Source: Calliphora vicina | Taxonomy: Eukaryota; Arthropoda; Insecta; Diptera; Calliphoridae | NCBI RefSeq assembly: GCF_958450345.1 | Contig: NC_088783.1 | Location: forward strand, 99,257,302 to 99,321,301 | Reading direction: 5' to 3' | Length of the DNA: 64,000 nt | Part shown: positions 1 to 10,818 of the stretch, piece after piece | How positions within the stretch are numbered: the first letter of the stretch is position 1 | Layout of the letters: each line of letters begins with the position of its first letter | Translations under genes and position numbers: made by a program | Notes under the pieces: generated by a model | What the model saw: only the letters and a program-made list of their open reading frames with translations | Told to the model about the DNA's origin: nothing | Database searches by the model: none

Positions 1-604
1 TATATAAATAGGCCACACGTTTTTTTGTGGTACACTTTTAAGTATGTTATTGTCCACCAATATTGATGAGTAAAAGGGTTTTTTTCTCTAGATGTGCAAA
101 AAAACTTATGGTTGTACAGTGTGGTAAGAGTAGAGATGCTAATCGGGACTGATTTTTGAAAATCCTGCAAGTATTTTCCTCTTGTTCCTTCAGAAAAAAA
201 GTGATCTATTTCTTTTGCAAGTTGCAAATCGACATTATAACTTAGTTTCGTTATTGTTATTTGGGTTTTTTACATTTATTAATAATATCTTTTAGCCTTC
301 GAGCAATCGAGCAATCGAAATATTTTCATTTTGTTCGAGCTCCTCATCTGAGATAAAATCAATTTCGTTTGAAGAGGATTTAAATTGAGTTTTGTTACAA
401 GAAAATGTGAAGAATTGATTTTCCAGAGCCCCACTCTAGGAAAACCAAAAATACCGCTTTCCTTTGCTGAACATCACTTTGCGATATTCGGGCATGTAGA
501 ATGTCAAAATGCATAAAAAAGGCACACAAAAATGACAATAGGGAATATACTTAGATATGATATAGGCAAGCTTCCAGAATTTATCAGTGGATTAGGCTAG
601 CTAT
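1..604. other. Intergenic or intronic DNA, no gene seen
   Basis: AT-rich sequence with no open frame of useful length and no repeat structure that I recognise. It may be intron of the + strand gene whose last exon is at 6515-6613. Confidence 0.4.
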
Positions 605-1580
605 TTTGAATGACAATCCTCCAGGCGAATACCGGTCTATACCTATTTTGTGTCCTTCCACTTCTGTGGAACCTGGCCATAAAATTGGATCTCATGGGTT
701 ATAAAACTGTCGCCTACGCGGATGACGTCGCAGTGGCAGTCTCTGGGATCCACTTGGGCACTTTATCACAACGCTTGGAATATGCACTCAGTTTACTAAG
801 AAGGTGGAGTACGGACAGTGCATTGAGTGTTAACCCAAGCAAAACCGAACTTGTATTGTTCACAAGGAAGTACAAGATTCCTCATTTCTCGCTTCCCCGA
901 TTAAATAGTGTTGAACTAACACTATCGGACAATGCGAAATACTTAGGAGTTATTCTGGATAGCAAACTATCATGGAAACCCAATACCCTTTTAAGGACGT
1001 CAAAAGCCTTGACGACTATGTATGTCTGTAAGAAGGCCATAGGTACGCAGTGGGGTATTAGACCCCAGTTCGTTAACTGGCTATTTGATACAGTCAATAA
1101 GCCGACACTCTTTTATGGAGTTTCTGTCTGGTGGAAGGCACTAGAAAGCAGTTTATTCGAGAAGATTTTAAGAAGAATGGAAATCCTGATAACAGGAGCT
1201 CTAAGGACGATCGCAACAAAGTCGCTCTTTACTATATTGAACTGGATCCCCGTGGATATAATGGCAAGGAAAATGGCATTTACCTCTGCATTCAGGCTTA
1301 ACGCGATTGGGGCGTGGAAACACGCTCCATACGGTAACGCCAGTTCTATGAAGGGAGATCGAGTTGGCGCAGGTGTCTACATTCAGGAATTCGACATTAT
1401 ATTATCTTTTAGATTTCCAAATGAATGTTGCATTATTCAGGTAGAAATATCAACCATCAAAAGGGCGGCTAACTGGCTCAGTTATAACAAGATAACAGGC
1501 AGGGATATTCGTATATATACTGACAGTCAGGCCGCAATAAAATCTCTAATGATATCTACAGTGTTGCCAATTCATGGTGA
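605..1580 (+). pseudogene. Decayed LINE fragment: reverse transcriptase to RNase H
   Basis: The frame 610-1602 carries the palm motif AYADDV, then NPSKTELVLFTRKYK and KYLGV(I/F)LD, the same blocks as in the LINE at 44031-48253. Near the end, YTDSQAAIKSL matches the RNase H motif YVDSQAALKAL of that element. Endonuclease and the front of the RT are missing, and a large part between the RT thumb and RNase H has been deleted. The divergence suggests a different, older subfamily of the same RNase H-bearing LINE group. It cannot encode a working enzyme. Confidence 0.85.
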
Positions 1581-2498
1581 ACAAAAAGGGCTAAACACTT
1601 AGAAAAAAGGCTAAAAATGGGCTAACATTTTTAATTAAAAAAATACATACATTTGACACAAAAAACTACTTAGAATGTTACATTTGCCTATACCGAATAG
1701 ACAAACAAAAATGTATGAATATAACACACGTTCAAATGCAAGAAAATAATAATATTTATTCCTGTATGTTGATCCTTAACTTTAAAATAACGTAATATGG
1801 GGCCACACGTATATCATATACCGATGTTTTTAAAGCCTCGTATTTATCACCTGGCCTACAAAATGCTCCTAGCAAATTTTTTTTATATGAAAGACGAATT
1901 ATGTATAAAGTAATCCTTTGTGATAACTTCGATGGAGAATATATGCCTCTCATGTAATGCAGAAAAAAAATATTCTAAAAATTATACACGTCGCCGGATT
2001 TTCATTGGCAAAAACATAAATTTTGCCATTAGTTAGTAAACATATCAAAACTAAGGTAGCCAAAATATGTAAACATAAATATTTAATTTAATTTTGGAAA
2101 AAAGTTAATTTTCTATATTTGATCAGATAAAAATGACCATAGCTAAATTATTATCGATAATGAACTGAATTTTTCTTTCTAAATTGGTTGGATTGTAGTC
2201 TTTGAAAACGGTATACTACATGGCATGTGTTATAAAATATTTGTTAAAGGACTATATTTACGTCAATACATCGCCCAGATAAAGTTAAAAGTATTCTCTT
2301 TAACCCTATATATGATTTTATAAACGCCCGGACCCGCGCGTAAAACATTAACATATTTATTAACAATTTTTATTCAAATAACTTTCATTTTCTCTATATT
2401 AGTTATGGCATTTTTTTTTAATGTATGGAAGGTCCAACAATTTGTATGTGCTTAAATTGTTTACTGGTTCAACATTTTTAATTACTTTTTGTCATAAT
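1581..2498. other. Gene-free AT-rich spacer
   Basis: No coding frame with recognisable content and no terminal inverted repeats found by eye. Confidence 0.4.
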
Positions 2499-2506
2499 AT
2501 CCCTGC

Positions 2507-2969
2507 TAGAGTATCCAAAACCGAAAACCGGTCAACCGGTTTTTTCATCTTTGTAAACTCGACCGGTTTCGGTTTTCTTAAACATTTCGGTTTTTTGAAA
2601 AACCGGTTTTTGTAAGACGGTTAACCGGTTTTATGAAACATATTTTCAAAAGCTCATTTAAACATATTTTTATGATACCATTTTTTAAAATATTGATTAG
2701 TTTTATAGAAAATTGTTGCATTTGACAATATTTCGTGAAATATATAAAATTATTGCCTTAAGAATTCAAAAATTTTGAATTAGCGTATTTTTTATATTGA
2801 ATAAAAATTTAATATAAACCGGTTAACCGGTTTTTTTGAAGACAAAAACCGAAACCGGATAATCGTTTTTTTTAAAGATAAAAATCAAAACCGGTTTTTT
2901 TTAAAAACACACCTTTTCGGTTAAACCGGAAACCGGTTTTTTAAATTTGCCGGTTTTTTGGACACTCTA
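2507..2969. mobile_element. hAT-type MITE packed with AACCGGTT palindromes
   Basis: A 463-base element with imperfect terminal inverted repeats TAGAG(T/A)(G/A)TCCAAAA, flanked by the exact 8-base direct repeat ATCCCTGC (2499-2506 and 2970-2977). An 8-base duplication with ends starting TAG is the hallmark of hAT transposons. There is no coding capacity. Both halves are filled with AACCGGTT and near variants; I count at least seven exact copies, some overlapping as AACCGGTTAACCGGTT. The middle is plain AT-rich DNA. Related motif-rich pieces lie at 19056-19170, 19525-19650 and 20670-20760. Confidence 0.85.
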
Positions 2970-3214
2970 ATCCCTGCCAATTTTTTTGAACTGATTTCAC
3001 TAATTTTCAACCGCAAAAATTTCAGATCATTAGAGTAAATATATAAGTTTTGATTTAGTCATAAAAATGGCTAAATGAAAATAATGTTTCATATGTCATA
3101 TATGTTTTGACATTCTCACTCACTTGACAACTAACAAATATTGTATTTGTTGCCGAGATTATTTGATTTGAGTTGATTAATCGAATGATATTCATATAAA
3201 ATATATATGTACAT

Positions 3215-3625
3215 TAGAGTGTCCCTTAGAATTAAATTTTTAGAAATGTTGAAACAGTACCCCCTGAAAACTTTCGTAATGACCTAAAATACCACAAAAA
3301 AAAATTGATTTTTTAATAACCTTAACATTTTTTAACCAATTTTTGTCTTTTATATTTCATTAGAATGACAATTACGTACACATTTCGATTATTTTAAATT
3401 AAATTGCAAAAGTAATTACTTAATAGCAAATTTTTTTTAAAAAAAAAACTGAAAAAAATGCATTTTTCCCCTTGTAAATGCACCTCAAAACTAAATCGAA
3501 AGTCGGCACAGGTTGGCCTTCTTAGAACAAGCTAAAAATTTGTTGGTTGTATTTTAGGTCATTACGAAAGTTTTCAGGGGTACCGTTTCAACATTTCAAA
3601 AAATTTAATTCTAAGGGACACTCTA
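3215..3625. mobile_element. hAT-type MITE with long inverted repeats
   Basis: A 411-base near-palindrome. Ends are TAGAGTGTCCCTTAGAATTA and its reverse complement, with the inverted arms continuing for roughly 90 bases (CCCCTGAAAACTTTCGTAAT and its complement are visible inside). The exact 8-base target duplication ATGTACAT is at 3207-3214 and 3626-3633. It shares the outermost TAGAGTGTCC with the neighbour at 2507-2969, so the same transposase may move both. No coding capacity. Confidence 0.9.
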
Positions 3626-3639
3626 ATGTACATACGTAT

Positions 3640-4760
3640 TAGGGTATTCAATTGAATAACCGTTAATCGGTTAACCGATTAATTTTGGACGGTTAACTGT
3701 TCGAATAATTTGAAATTGTCGATTTTCAAATAACAAATAAACCGATTAATTTGTGTCGATTAACCAAAATTCCTTTTTTTTTGCACTTTAAAAATTTTTT
3801 TTGTACATATTTATTTTTCCCTTTCAATTCAAATACAAATTTCAAATTAAAATTAGATATTTTTGAGCAACCAATAAACATGATTAGTGAGTATAACAAC
3901 TGACATATTTAATTTACATGTATTTGAAACTTTGTTTGTATTTACATGTATAGACGAAACTTTTTATTGAAATGAGTCTTTTATCATAACTAAACGAAAC
4001 TATTAAATTAATCAAAATCTAAAACAATCCAAAAAAGGAATATTCTTTATCATGCTTTTGATTTCTCCAACATATACAATCAGCGAGTTTTTTTTTCAAA
4101 AAAGTTTTATTATATCCTTTTTATAAACGATTATTTCAGAAGATCTCACTAAAACCCTAAAAAACTCACGCATCGCTCATTTGCTGCAACAACGTCATAA
4201 TTCAAAAAAAGTCGTTTCGAGAAAAACGTCTTTGAATATTTTATGACATTTTACTATTTCTTAAATATATTTTCAACAAATAATACGATTTCAGAAATAT
4301 AAATAGTAGATGTTAATATCTTTCTAATCTGTATTTAACCCAAATTTTTACTTATCAAATACATATACGAGAAAACATGAATTTTAATTTTGATGTTTAC
4401 AACAAAAAACACTCTCACACAAAAAATAATTGACTTTTTTGAAAACTGATGAAACTATATGAAAGATTATAGAACAGCGCATATTTTGTATTACGCAGTT
4501 CATAAAACACGGATTTTGAGTTATGACGTTGATGCAGCAAATAGGCTATATGTTTACAAAAATGATCTCAAATACCTTATTTGCTGTTTTTTATGTTTTT
4601 GTACACAAAATTCGTTGTTGTATTTTCAATTTAAAATGAAAATAGAAATTATTCGGTTAATCGAGTAAATTTAAATTAAGCGATTATTAACCGAATAAAA
4701 CTATTAATTATTTGCTCGATTAACCGATTAATCCAGAAACCCGATTAATTGAATACCCTA
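3640..4760. mobile_element. Non-autonomous hAT-type element, CGGTTAACCG family
   Basis: 1121 bases with ends TAGGGTATTCAATTGAAT and its complement, and an 8-base target duplication ATACGTAT/ATACATAT (3632-3639, 4761-4768; one mismatch). Both subterminal zones (about 3655-3770 and 4645-4750) carry repeats of GATTAACCGATTAA and GGTTAATCGGTTAACCGATT. The centre is AT-rich with no transposase that I can read; the frame 4459-4668 is not recognisable. Segments of a second copy lie at 17186-17345 and 17822-17960. Confidence 0.8.
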
Positions 4761-4866
4761 ATACATATTCTATATAAAAATATCAATGATTCATAGTTAA
4801 TTTTTTTTCGAGATAAAACTATTTCTCCTAACTTTTTTCTATCTCTTATTAAAAATAAAGAACAAT

Positions 4867-5026
4867 AGCGGTATTCACAATGTAGAGTACATGGCCTAGT
4901 AAAAAAAGCAGAGAAGCTATTTGTTGACAAACATTTCAATTTATAATGTATTTTGTTTTCAGTTTTTTGATATTGTGCTGTTTTACTACATTACCAGCCC
5001 AAGTACTCTACATTGTGAATACCGCT
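4867..5026. mobile_element. 160-base MITE with AAT target duplication
   Basis: Ends are AGCGGTATTCACAATGTAGA and its reverse complement, flanked by AAT on both sides (4864-4866, 5027-5029). The sequence around 6459-6490 reads the same as the two flanks joined without the element, which is an empty paralogous site and fixes the borders. A 3-base duplication is typical of PIF/Harbinger MITEs. Confidence 0.85.
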
Positions 5027-5101
5027 AATAATTGAATATACAGTTCGTCAATAAATTGTTTTCAAAACTGAAAATATTCAACATATTTATTTATAATTTA
5101 A

Positions 5102-5406
5102 TCTATATATAAAAAAATTAAATGGTCCATGTATGTAATGGCATCACGTGAGAACGGCTGGACCGATTTGGTTATTTTTTTTTATTCGATTCGAAATTTT
5201 CTGGAGATGGTTTGTAAAGAAAAAAATTCAATTCCGGGTAAAACTCGAAATTTTTGTTATTTTTTGAGTCCAGTCAACTGTAATAAAAAAGCTCCCTAAA
5301 GTATGCAGTACAAATTTAGATATTTTATTTGCAAATAAATAAGAACTGGCAGATGAAGAACTAACATTAGTAAATGATACCGGGCGAAGCCGGGGCGGTC
5401 AACTAG
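5102..5406 (+). mobile_element. Short non-autonomous Helitron
   Basis: Begins TCTATATATA after an A and ends CTAG before a T. Just inside the 3' end lies the GC-rich hairpin region CCGGGCGAAGCCGGGGCGG. The segment CGTGAGAACGGCTGGACCGA near the 5' side is typical of short arthropod Helitrons. These are the three Helitron hallmarks (TC start, hairpin, CTRR end, insertion at A/T). No Rep/helicase coding. Confidence 0.8.
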
Positions 5407-5427
5407 TAAATAAATAAAAAGATTATG

Positions 5428-5952
5428 GCGCATATTCATAAATCATAACTAAAGTCGGAACTAGTAAAACAGAAACTAAAAATAGTTCATAGATAGTTCT
5501 AGATCTTATTCACAATTCATAACTAGCTTAGTTACTGCTTTGACATGTAGAGAAAACAAAATGTCGATAATATTTTGATCGATATATACTGTAATTAATT
5601 AAAAGGCTTATAAAGCTATTAAACAACTATTTTTGTTCTCTAAAAAGTACATACAAAATTTATAGTTATAGTTTGTATGTATATCAATTAAAATAAGGGC
5701 ATGTAAAATTAAATTTTTCAATAGAATGTTGTTGACAAAAAAAAACACATCTCTAGATTATTTTCTTTTTGTATAGATGTATTAAAATGAAATCAATCAG
5801 CTGTTTTTTTGAATGTATTAGTTAGTTGCCATTTAGTTACAACTTTACTCATGATTAAGTGCTAACTAATTGTGCTGAAAGTAACCAATTGTGAATAACT
5901 TAAATAGGTACTTAAAAAAGTTAACACTTGGTGATCGTTTATGAATATGCGC
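5428..5952. mobile_element. 525-base MITE with TIR GCGCATATTCATAAA
   Basis: Inverted ends GCGCATATTCATAAA / TTTATGAATATGCGC, flanked by TTATG on both sides (5423-5427, 5953-5957), of which TTA could be the true 3-base duplication. The TIR core TATTCATAAA also ends the element at 61494-62439, so the two look related. No coding capacity. Confidence 0.65.
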
Positions 5953-6297
5953 TTATGTTTTTATTTTTTGCAGATTTTTTCTTCCAATTTATCTTCTTTA
6001 TTTAATTTAAAGAAGTAAGTCATAGGAAACCTAAAATTCTAATTATAGTTAGGAAGAATGTAGGAAAAAAATATGACAGTATTCAAGAGTGTCAAATAAT
6101 TGTTTTCAAAATAAAGTTCTATGGAATAATACATCTTTTTTTTTTTGCTGTAGTTTGTATTTAAATTTTTCGACATTTTCAGGGTAAAGAAACCGAATTT
6201 TTGAGCACTAATTGTCAGTGAACCTTTTAATGGTCATTACGTCTTCTAAAATTCTAATTCTAATTTACCATTACAGACAATTTTCCAAATTTGATCG

Positions 6298-6415
6298 TGA
6301 GTATTATATTTTTGTTTTCAAGGGCAGTCAGTGGTTTTCTCCAAACCATGTTCGTTCCTCCGGGGCTGTAGAGCATTACTTTTGTTTCATCACAATAAAT
6401 AACGTCATCCCAATT
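6298..6415 (-). pseudogene. Tc1/mariner transposase fragment
   Basis: Read on the - strand, this gives a clear piece of the Tc1 catalytic core: WDDVIYCDETKVMLYSPGG followed by VWRKPL, matching the family pattern W..V...DE.K..L....G...VWR.P. The D of the CDE block would be the first or second catalytic aspartate. No further transposase and no terminal repeats could be linked to it, so it is an old fragment in what is probably an intron of the + strand gene. Confidence 0.65.
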
Positions 6416-6514
6416 CTATTGACAGAAAAATGTGATCAATAGCAAAGTGTAGTTTTTATTAAAAATAAAGAACAATAATTGAATATACATATGTAAATTT
6501 TCTTTTATTTTTAG

Positions 6515-6613
6515 ATTGTCTCTTCAGATCACTATGAAAGTCTAAATAATGGAAATACGGTGAATGTTAATGAAGATACTGATGTTACAGATGCATCCAG
6601 TTGCAGATGTTGA
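6515..6613 (+). CDS. Terminal exon of a + strand gene with Rab-like CRC end (partial)
   Basis: A good 3' splice site (TTTTCTTTTATTTTTAG, ending 6514) is followed by 32 codons and a TGA. The peptide is acidic and polar and ends SSCRC. A C-terminal Cys-X-Cys is the geranylgeranylation signal of many Rab GTPases, and a variable acidic linker before it is usual for that family. AATAAA follows about 100 bases later. No other exon of the gene was found in 1-6514, which is filled with transposons, so the rest probably lies to the left of the window. The Rab assignment rests only on the tail; the splice site, open frame and poly(A) signal support a real exon. Confidence 0.5.
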   Translation: MVSSDHYESLNNGNTVNVNEDTDVTDASSCRC

Positions 6614-6711
6614 TCATTTGATTAACAACAATGAATTCTAAATATGATGGTGTTCATCAATTAACAATGTTTGTCTGCACTGTCGTCTCCGTGTGTGTTG
6701 TTTGTGTATGT

Positions 6712-6717
6712 AATAAA
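6712..6717 (+). promoter_or_regulatory. Poly(A) signal AATAAA
   Basis: Canonical hexamer 98 bases after the TGA at 6611-6613, followed by TG/T-rich sequence. It closes the + strand transcript. Confidence 0.55.
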
Positions 6718-7409
6718 GAAATACTATTTGTACATTTATTTTATTTTTTAATTTTATTTATAATTTTCCTATTTCTTTTTTTCTTAAATCATTAAATCAT
6801 GTTTAGTAAATATATATATATTAAAAAAAAATATTTGTGTACCAGCAATTTGTTAAGATTAATAATTAGAAATAAATAAAATCAAAATGTAGGTTGGGAA
6901 ACCTAATCAAAAAATAAAAACAAATATTTTGTTTGATTTTATGGTTGTAGACAGACTAATCTTACCGTAGTTTAGTTTCAATATCAAGATAATGAGAGAT
7001 GGATGGATGGATGGCGGGAAAGAAAAACAGTTATTTCTTAGTTGTTCATTTAAATAGTGAAAATCTTTAAAGATTTATTCAAGTAAAATGTTGTTGTTTG
7101 TTTAATTATTTATTAATCAATCTGTGTAGCTGCTGCAAGAGCTACAGCAGACAGAAATAATTTGAATGATGTCTATTTGAATATCTATCTATCGGTTGGT
7201 CGTTCTGAATGAACGACTGACTTACTGACAGATAGATTTAAAATTTTGACTGTAATCTTCATATTTATATGTATAATAGTAATATTAATTAGTTTTTCAT
7301 TTTTGTTTCTTTTTTTTTTTGTTCTTTATATGTGGTTACTATAATTATTATTTGCAAATATGTAATTTTGTTAATACACACAAAAAATGAATTGCATTAA
7401 AATTAGAAA
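6718..7409. other. Convergent 3' region between the + strand gene and RBM25
   Basis: No coding. It should hold the RBM25 3' untranslated region (read leftward); TTTATT on + near 7070 (AATAAA on -) is a candidate poly(A) signal. A short GGAT run lies near 6996-7012. Confidence 0.45.
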
Positions 7410-10400
7410 TTATTTACCTAAACCAATCTTTTTAGCATCCACTTCGTAGATGAGTAGTCTCCACATTTTGACAACAAAAACTTCGGCTTCTTCGTCAAGT
7501 ACCTACGAGGATGAAATAAAAAATGAAAATTGATATTGTTCAGTGAGTGAATTGAAAATTTATGTATACATACCATCTGAACATCGTCCAGAATACTCTG
7601 AGGCGAACTGCCGGCTAAAACCTTGGAGCATATAAAGTCGACCAGTGTTGGCTCGGGTTCACCGATGTATTCAATAATCTTCTTATTTATCCAAGGGCGT
7701 ATTTTCCGTTCCATAAGATTGTTATCGATTTCATTGCGATCGAGTTTGTAGTTGAAGAGATCCTCCTTTTGGGTGGGTATCCTGTCAATAATGCTTTTTA
7801 TGTGGCGTCGTTTTTCATCGTGTACCTTTGTACCACTACTATCATCCTTTTTGCTATTTGCTGCATCTGTATTACCAGCAGCTGCAGCAGAAGTATCATT
7901 CTTACCATGTTTTTTGTTTGTTGTTGCATTTCCCCCCTTTCCAGCGCCGCCACCAGCTACTGATGTTCCAGTACCAGTGCCACCACCTACTCCCCCACCC
8001 CCTCCAGCAGCAGCATCGTGTCGGTCACCTGTGTGCGTACTAGATGAATGTGAGCCCTGTTTTGTCAGATTATCTTCATAGTCTATATAGAAAATGTAAA
8101 ATAAAATCACGTTCACAAACAAACTCGAACTCTGTTGATAAACTTACCTAAAGGTACTAATTTTCGTTTTTTAGGATTTGAAAGATCATCATTGTCATCG
8201 TCATTGCTAAACACTCCGGCGGTAGATTCAATTTTCTTTTTCTTGGCATTGGCGCCCAGATTCAGACTTATGCCAACGGTAGGCATCATAGGCGGTGTTG
8301 AGGCGGAATCGTTATTTTGTGAATGTGCAGCAAAAGCTTGAGGTGTTGCGGGTGACATGGATTCTATATCGGGAGCACTTGTAAAATCGCGAGATTCGGA
8401 ATCTTGGCGACTATATCGACTACTGGCATTAGACATGGTCTCATGTCTGGAGGCAGCGTCTTCATTTGACGTTGAATCAACTGAACCGGCCTTGGAAAGT
8501 GGCCGCATAGGCGCAACCACACTACCACCAACACCACCACTCACCGCACTATCCTCACTACGATGGTAGATTTCATTTGAGTTTGAACGTTTTTCCGAAG
8601 ACATAGTATTAGTATTATGTTTATCCCTGCTACGTTCTTGTTCTCTTTCCTTTCGTTGCAAGTTTTCCAAATTAACATCAATGATTATTTGAGGCCTGTA
8701 TAGTTTTTCATGTTCCTTTTTGGCTCTTTCATATTCCTGTGAGGGATTTTCAAATTCACCACTAAATATTTTATTTTTTAGTTCTTCCAACTCTTCTTGT
8801 TCCTTGTTGCGGTCCTTGGCATCCAAATCTGCTTCTCGTACTCGCTCCGCCAAGCGTCTTTGCAATTCCCGACCCCTTGATAGATAGAATATATCCATAA
8901 AACTGTATTTAAAGCATTTCGAATAAAAGTATCTACTTACTTGTAATATTTAACGTCGTCTCTTTCATCATCGTAGTCTTCTAGGAACTCCTTTAGGCGT
9001 TTTGCTTCTTTTTCACGTTCATCCTGCTTAACCTTTTCCTTTAAACGTATCTAAAATGAGAACAAGAAGAACGATCGTCAAATTGAGATCGAGTTTGAGT
9101 TTTGTAATTTAAAAAAAAACAAACCTTTTCGTATTCCTTGGCTTTACGCTTCTCCCGTTGCTCCCAATTTATTAAACGTTCTTGATAAGCTTCTTCCTTT
9201 TCACGTGCCTTCTTTTCCGCCTTCTTGCGTTCGCGCATCTCATCCTCTACTTCCTTTTCGCGCTGAACATCTCTAACATTTTTCACCACTTTTTCTTCAC
9301 GTTCTCTAAAAGTTTATTAGAAATTTGTGTGTGCAATTGGTAATTTCAAATACATATCGATAATAATTGGGATATTGGGAAAACATACCTTTCACGTTCT
9401 CTGTCACGTTCCCTCTCCCTTTCTCTTTCACGCTCTCTTTCACGTTCTCTTTCCCGTTCCCGTTCACGCTCCCTCTCTCTCTCTCTTTCCCTTTCACGTT
9501 CCCGTTCCTTTTCTCTTTGCTCCCGTTCGCGTTCCCTTTCACGCTCGCGTTCTCTATACTCACGGTCACGATCTTTGGAACGTGAGCGACTGCGTTTACG
9601 ACGCGATTCCTTAGAACCACTATCACGTTCCTTTTCTTTTTTGATTGGTGATGAAATATCAGCTATGCGTTCCTTTTTAGTTGCCGATATAATTGGAACG
9701 CAATCATTTCCACTAACCTGCTCGACGATATCCCAGTCCTGCTCAACGGCACTATCGCTCTTTTTTTTCTTTTCTTTTTCTTTTTCCTTTTCTCTTTCAC
9801 GTGTTTTCTCTTTCTGTTGCTCTTTGTCGCGTTCCTTTTCTTTTTCACGCTCTTTCTCCTTCTCCTTGCGATGCTCGTCAGCTTCCGCTCTTTTACGGAA
9901 TTTGCCAATTTCACTACTAATTAGGTTGCGCTTTTCCTCTTCCAAATTAGTCTCGTGCAGTACTTTGGGAACTTTGATTTCATCACTGCGGGTTGGTTTA
10001 GTTTTAACACCACGAACTCCATATAAATCAGGGCGTGCATTAGGATCAAATTCGTCCATTTCATGCTTGTGCTCGTCGATAATTCGTCTCATAGCACGCA
10101 ACGCATCTTCATCGTCCACATTCTCATCAGGCTCAATTTCACTAGCTCCATTTTTACGTTCTTCCTCTTTAAAGTTGTCCAACAATAGTTTATTTTTAGC
10201 ATCAACTTTTGCTACCAAAGTTTTGCCGTTCAATTCAATTTCACTAAGTAAACGAACAGCTCGCATACCTGCAGTGGGCCCACTATAGTTTTACACAAAG
10301 AACAAATCGTGTTAGAAATTAATTGTCAGAGTAAAACAATAATGCTAATCTTACTCGTATTCACAGAAACCAAATGTCGAAACTCGTTTCCAATTAACAA

Positions 10401-10818
10401 TGGGTCCACAAGTAGACAATATGCGTGTTATTAACATCTCTGGTACACGTTCACTAATGTTTCCTATATTTAAGTTTTAAACAACATAGCTTTACATTTA
10501 AAAATATTCATATTGTGGCTTATGCAAAGCAATATATTTACCGACAAACACCGTAATGACTGGTCCTTTGAATTGAGGTACTGGATCTGGTTGCCTTTGA
10601 TAAACCGTCGGCTGCGAACTAATAGTTGCTGAATTTCTATAACCTCTTGAATGTGGTGGCGGATTACCCATCGGTCCCATCATCTGTGCGAAAAAACAAT
10701 TTTTTATCATTTTCATCAATGTCTATCTACATATATAAATGTTGGAAATACGTACGTGAGGCGGTGGTATGGAGGGATTCATGTATGGTGGCATAGGTGG
10801 GCGTGGTGGATATGACAT
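7410..10818 (-). CDS. RBM25: RNA-binding protein 25 (U1 snRNP-associated splicing factor)
   Basis: Nine coding exons on -: 10756-10818, 10542-10683, 10355-10463, 9389-10282, 9125-9305, 8941-9050, 8148-8875, 7574-8082, 7410-7502. All introns are GT/AG, phases agree, and the product is 942 residues (human RBM25 is 843). Order of parts: Pro-rich N-terminus (1-60); RRM at about 62-140 with RNP2-like ITVFVGN and RNP1-like FGFCEYD; long KE/RE-rich region, with an almost pure Arg-Glu run near 350-400; conserved linker EFLEDYDDERDDVKYY; Ser-rich and Gly/Ala-rich low-complexity stretches; and a PWI domain at about 836-942 with RPWINKKIIEYIGE. The stop falls at the same place as in human. RBM25 acts in the nucleus with U1 snRNP and related factors to select 5' splice sites. 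The fly protein is longer because of the low-complexity insert before the PWI domain. Confidence 0.95.

Noticed and set aside
6996..7012. GGAT run as a functional element
   Set aside because: A few units of a simple repeat only.
7752..8081. + strand frames opposite RBM25 exon 8
   Set aside because: Shadows of Gly/Ala-rich coding; Pro/Cys-rich nonsense.
9575..10288. 237-codon open frame on + opposite RBM25 exon 4
   Set aside because: It is the mirror of the KE/RE-rich coding strand (GAA/GAG/AAG/CGT codons read as Ser/Phe/Leu), with no independent support.
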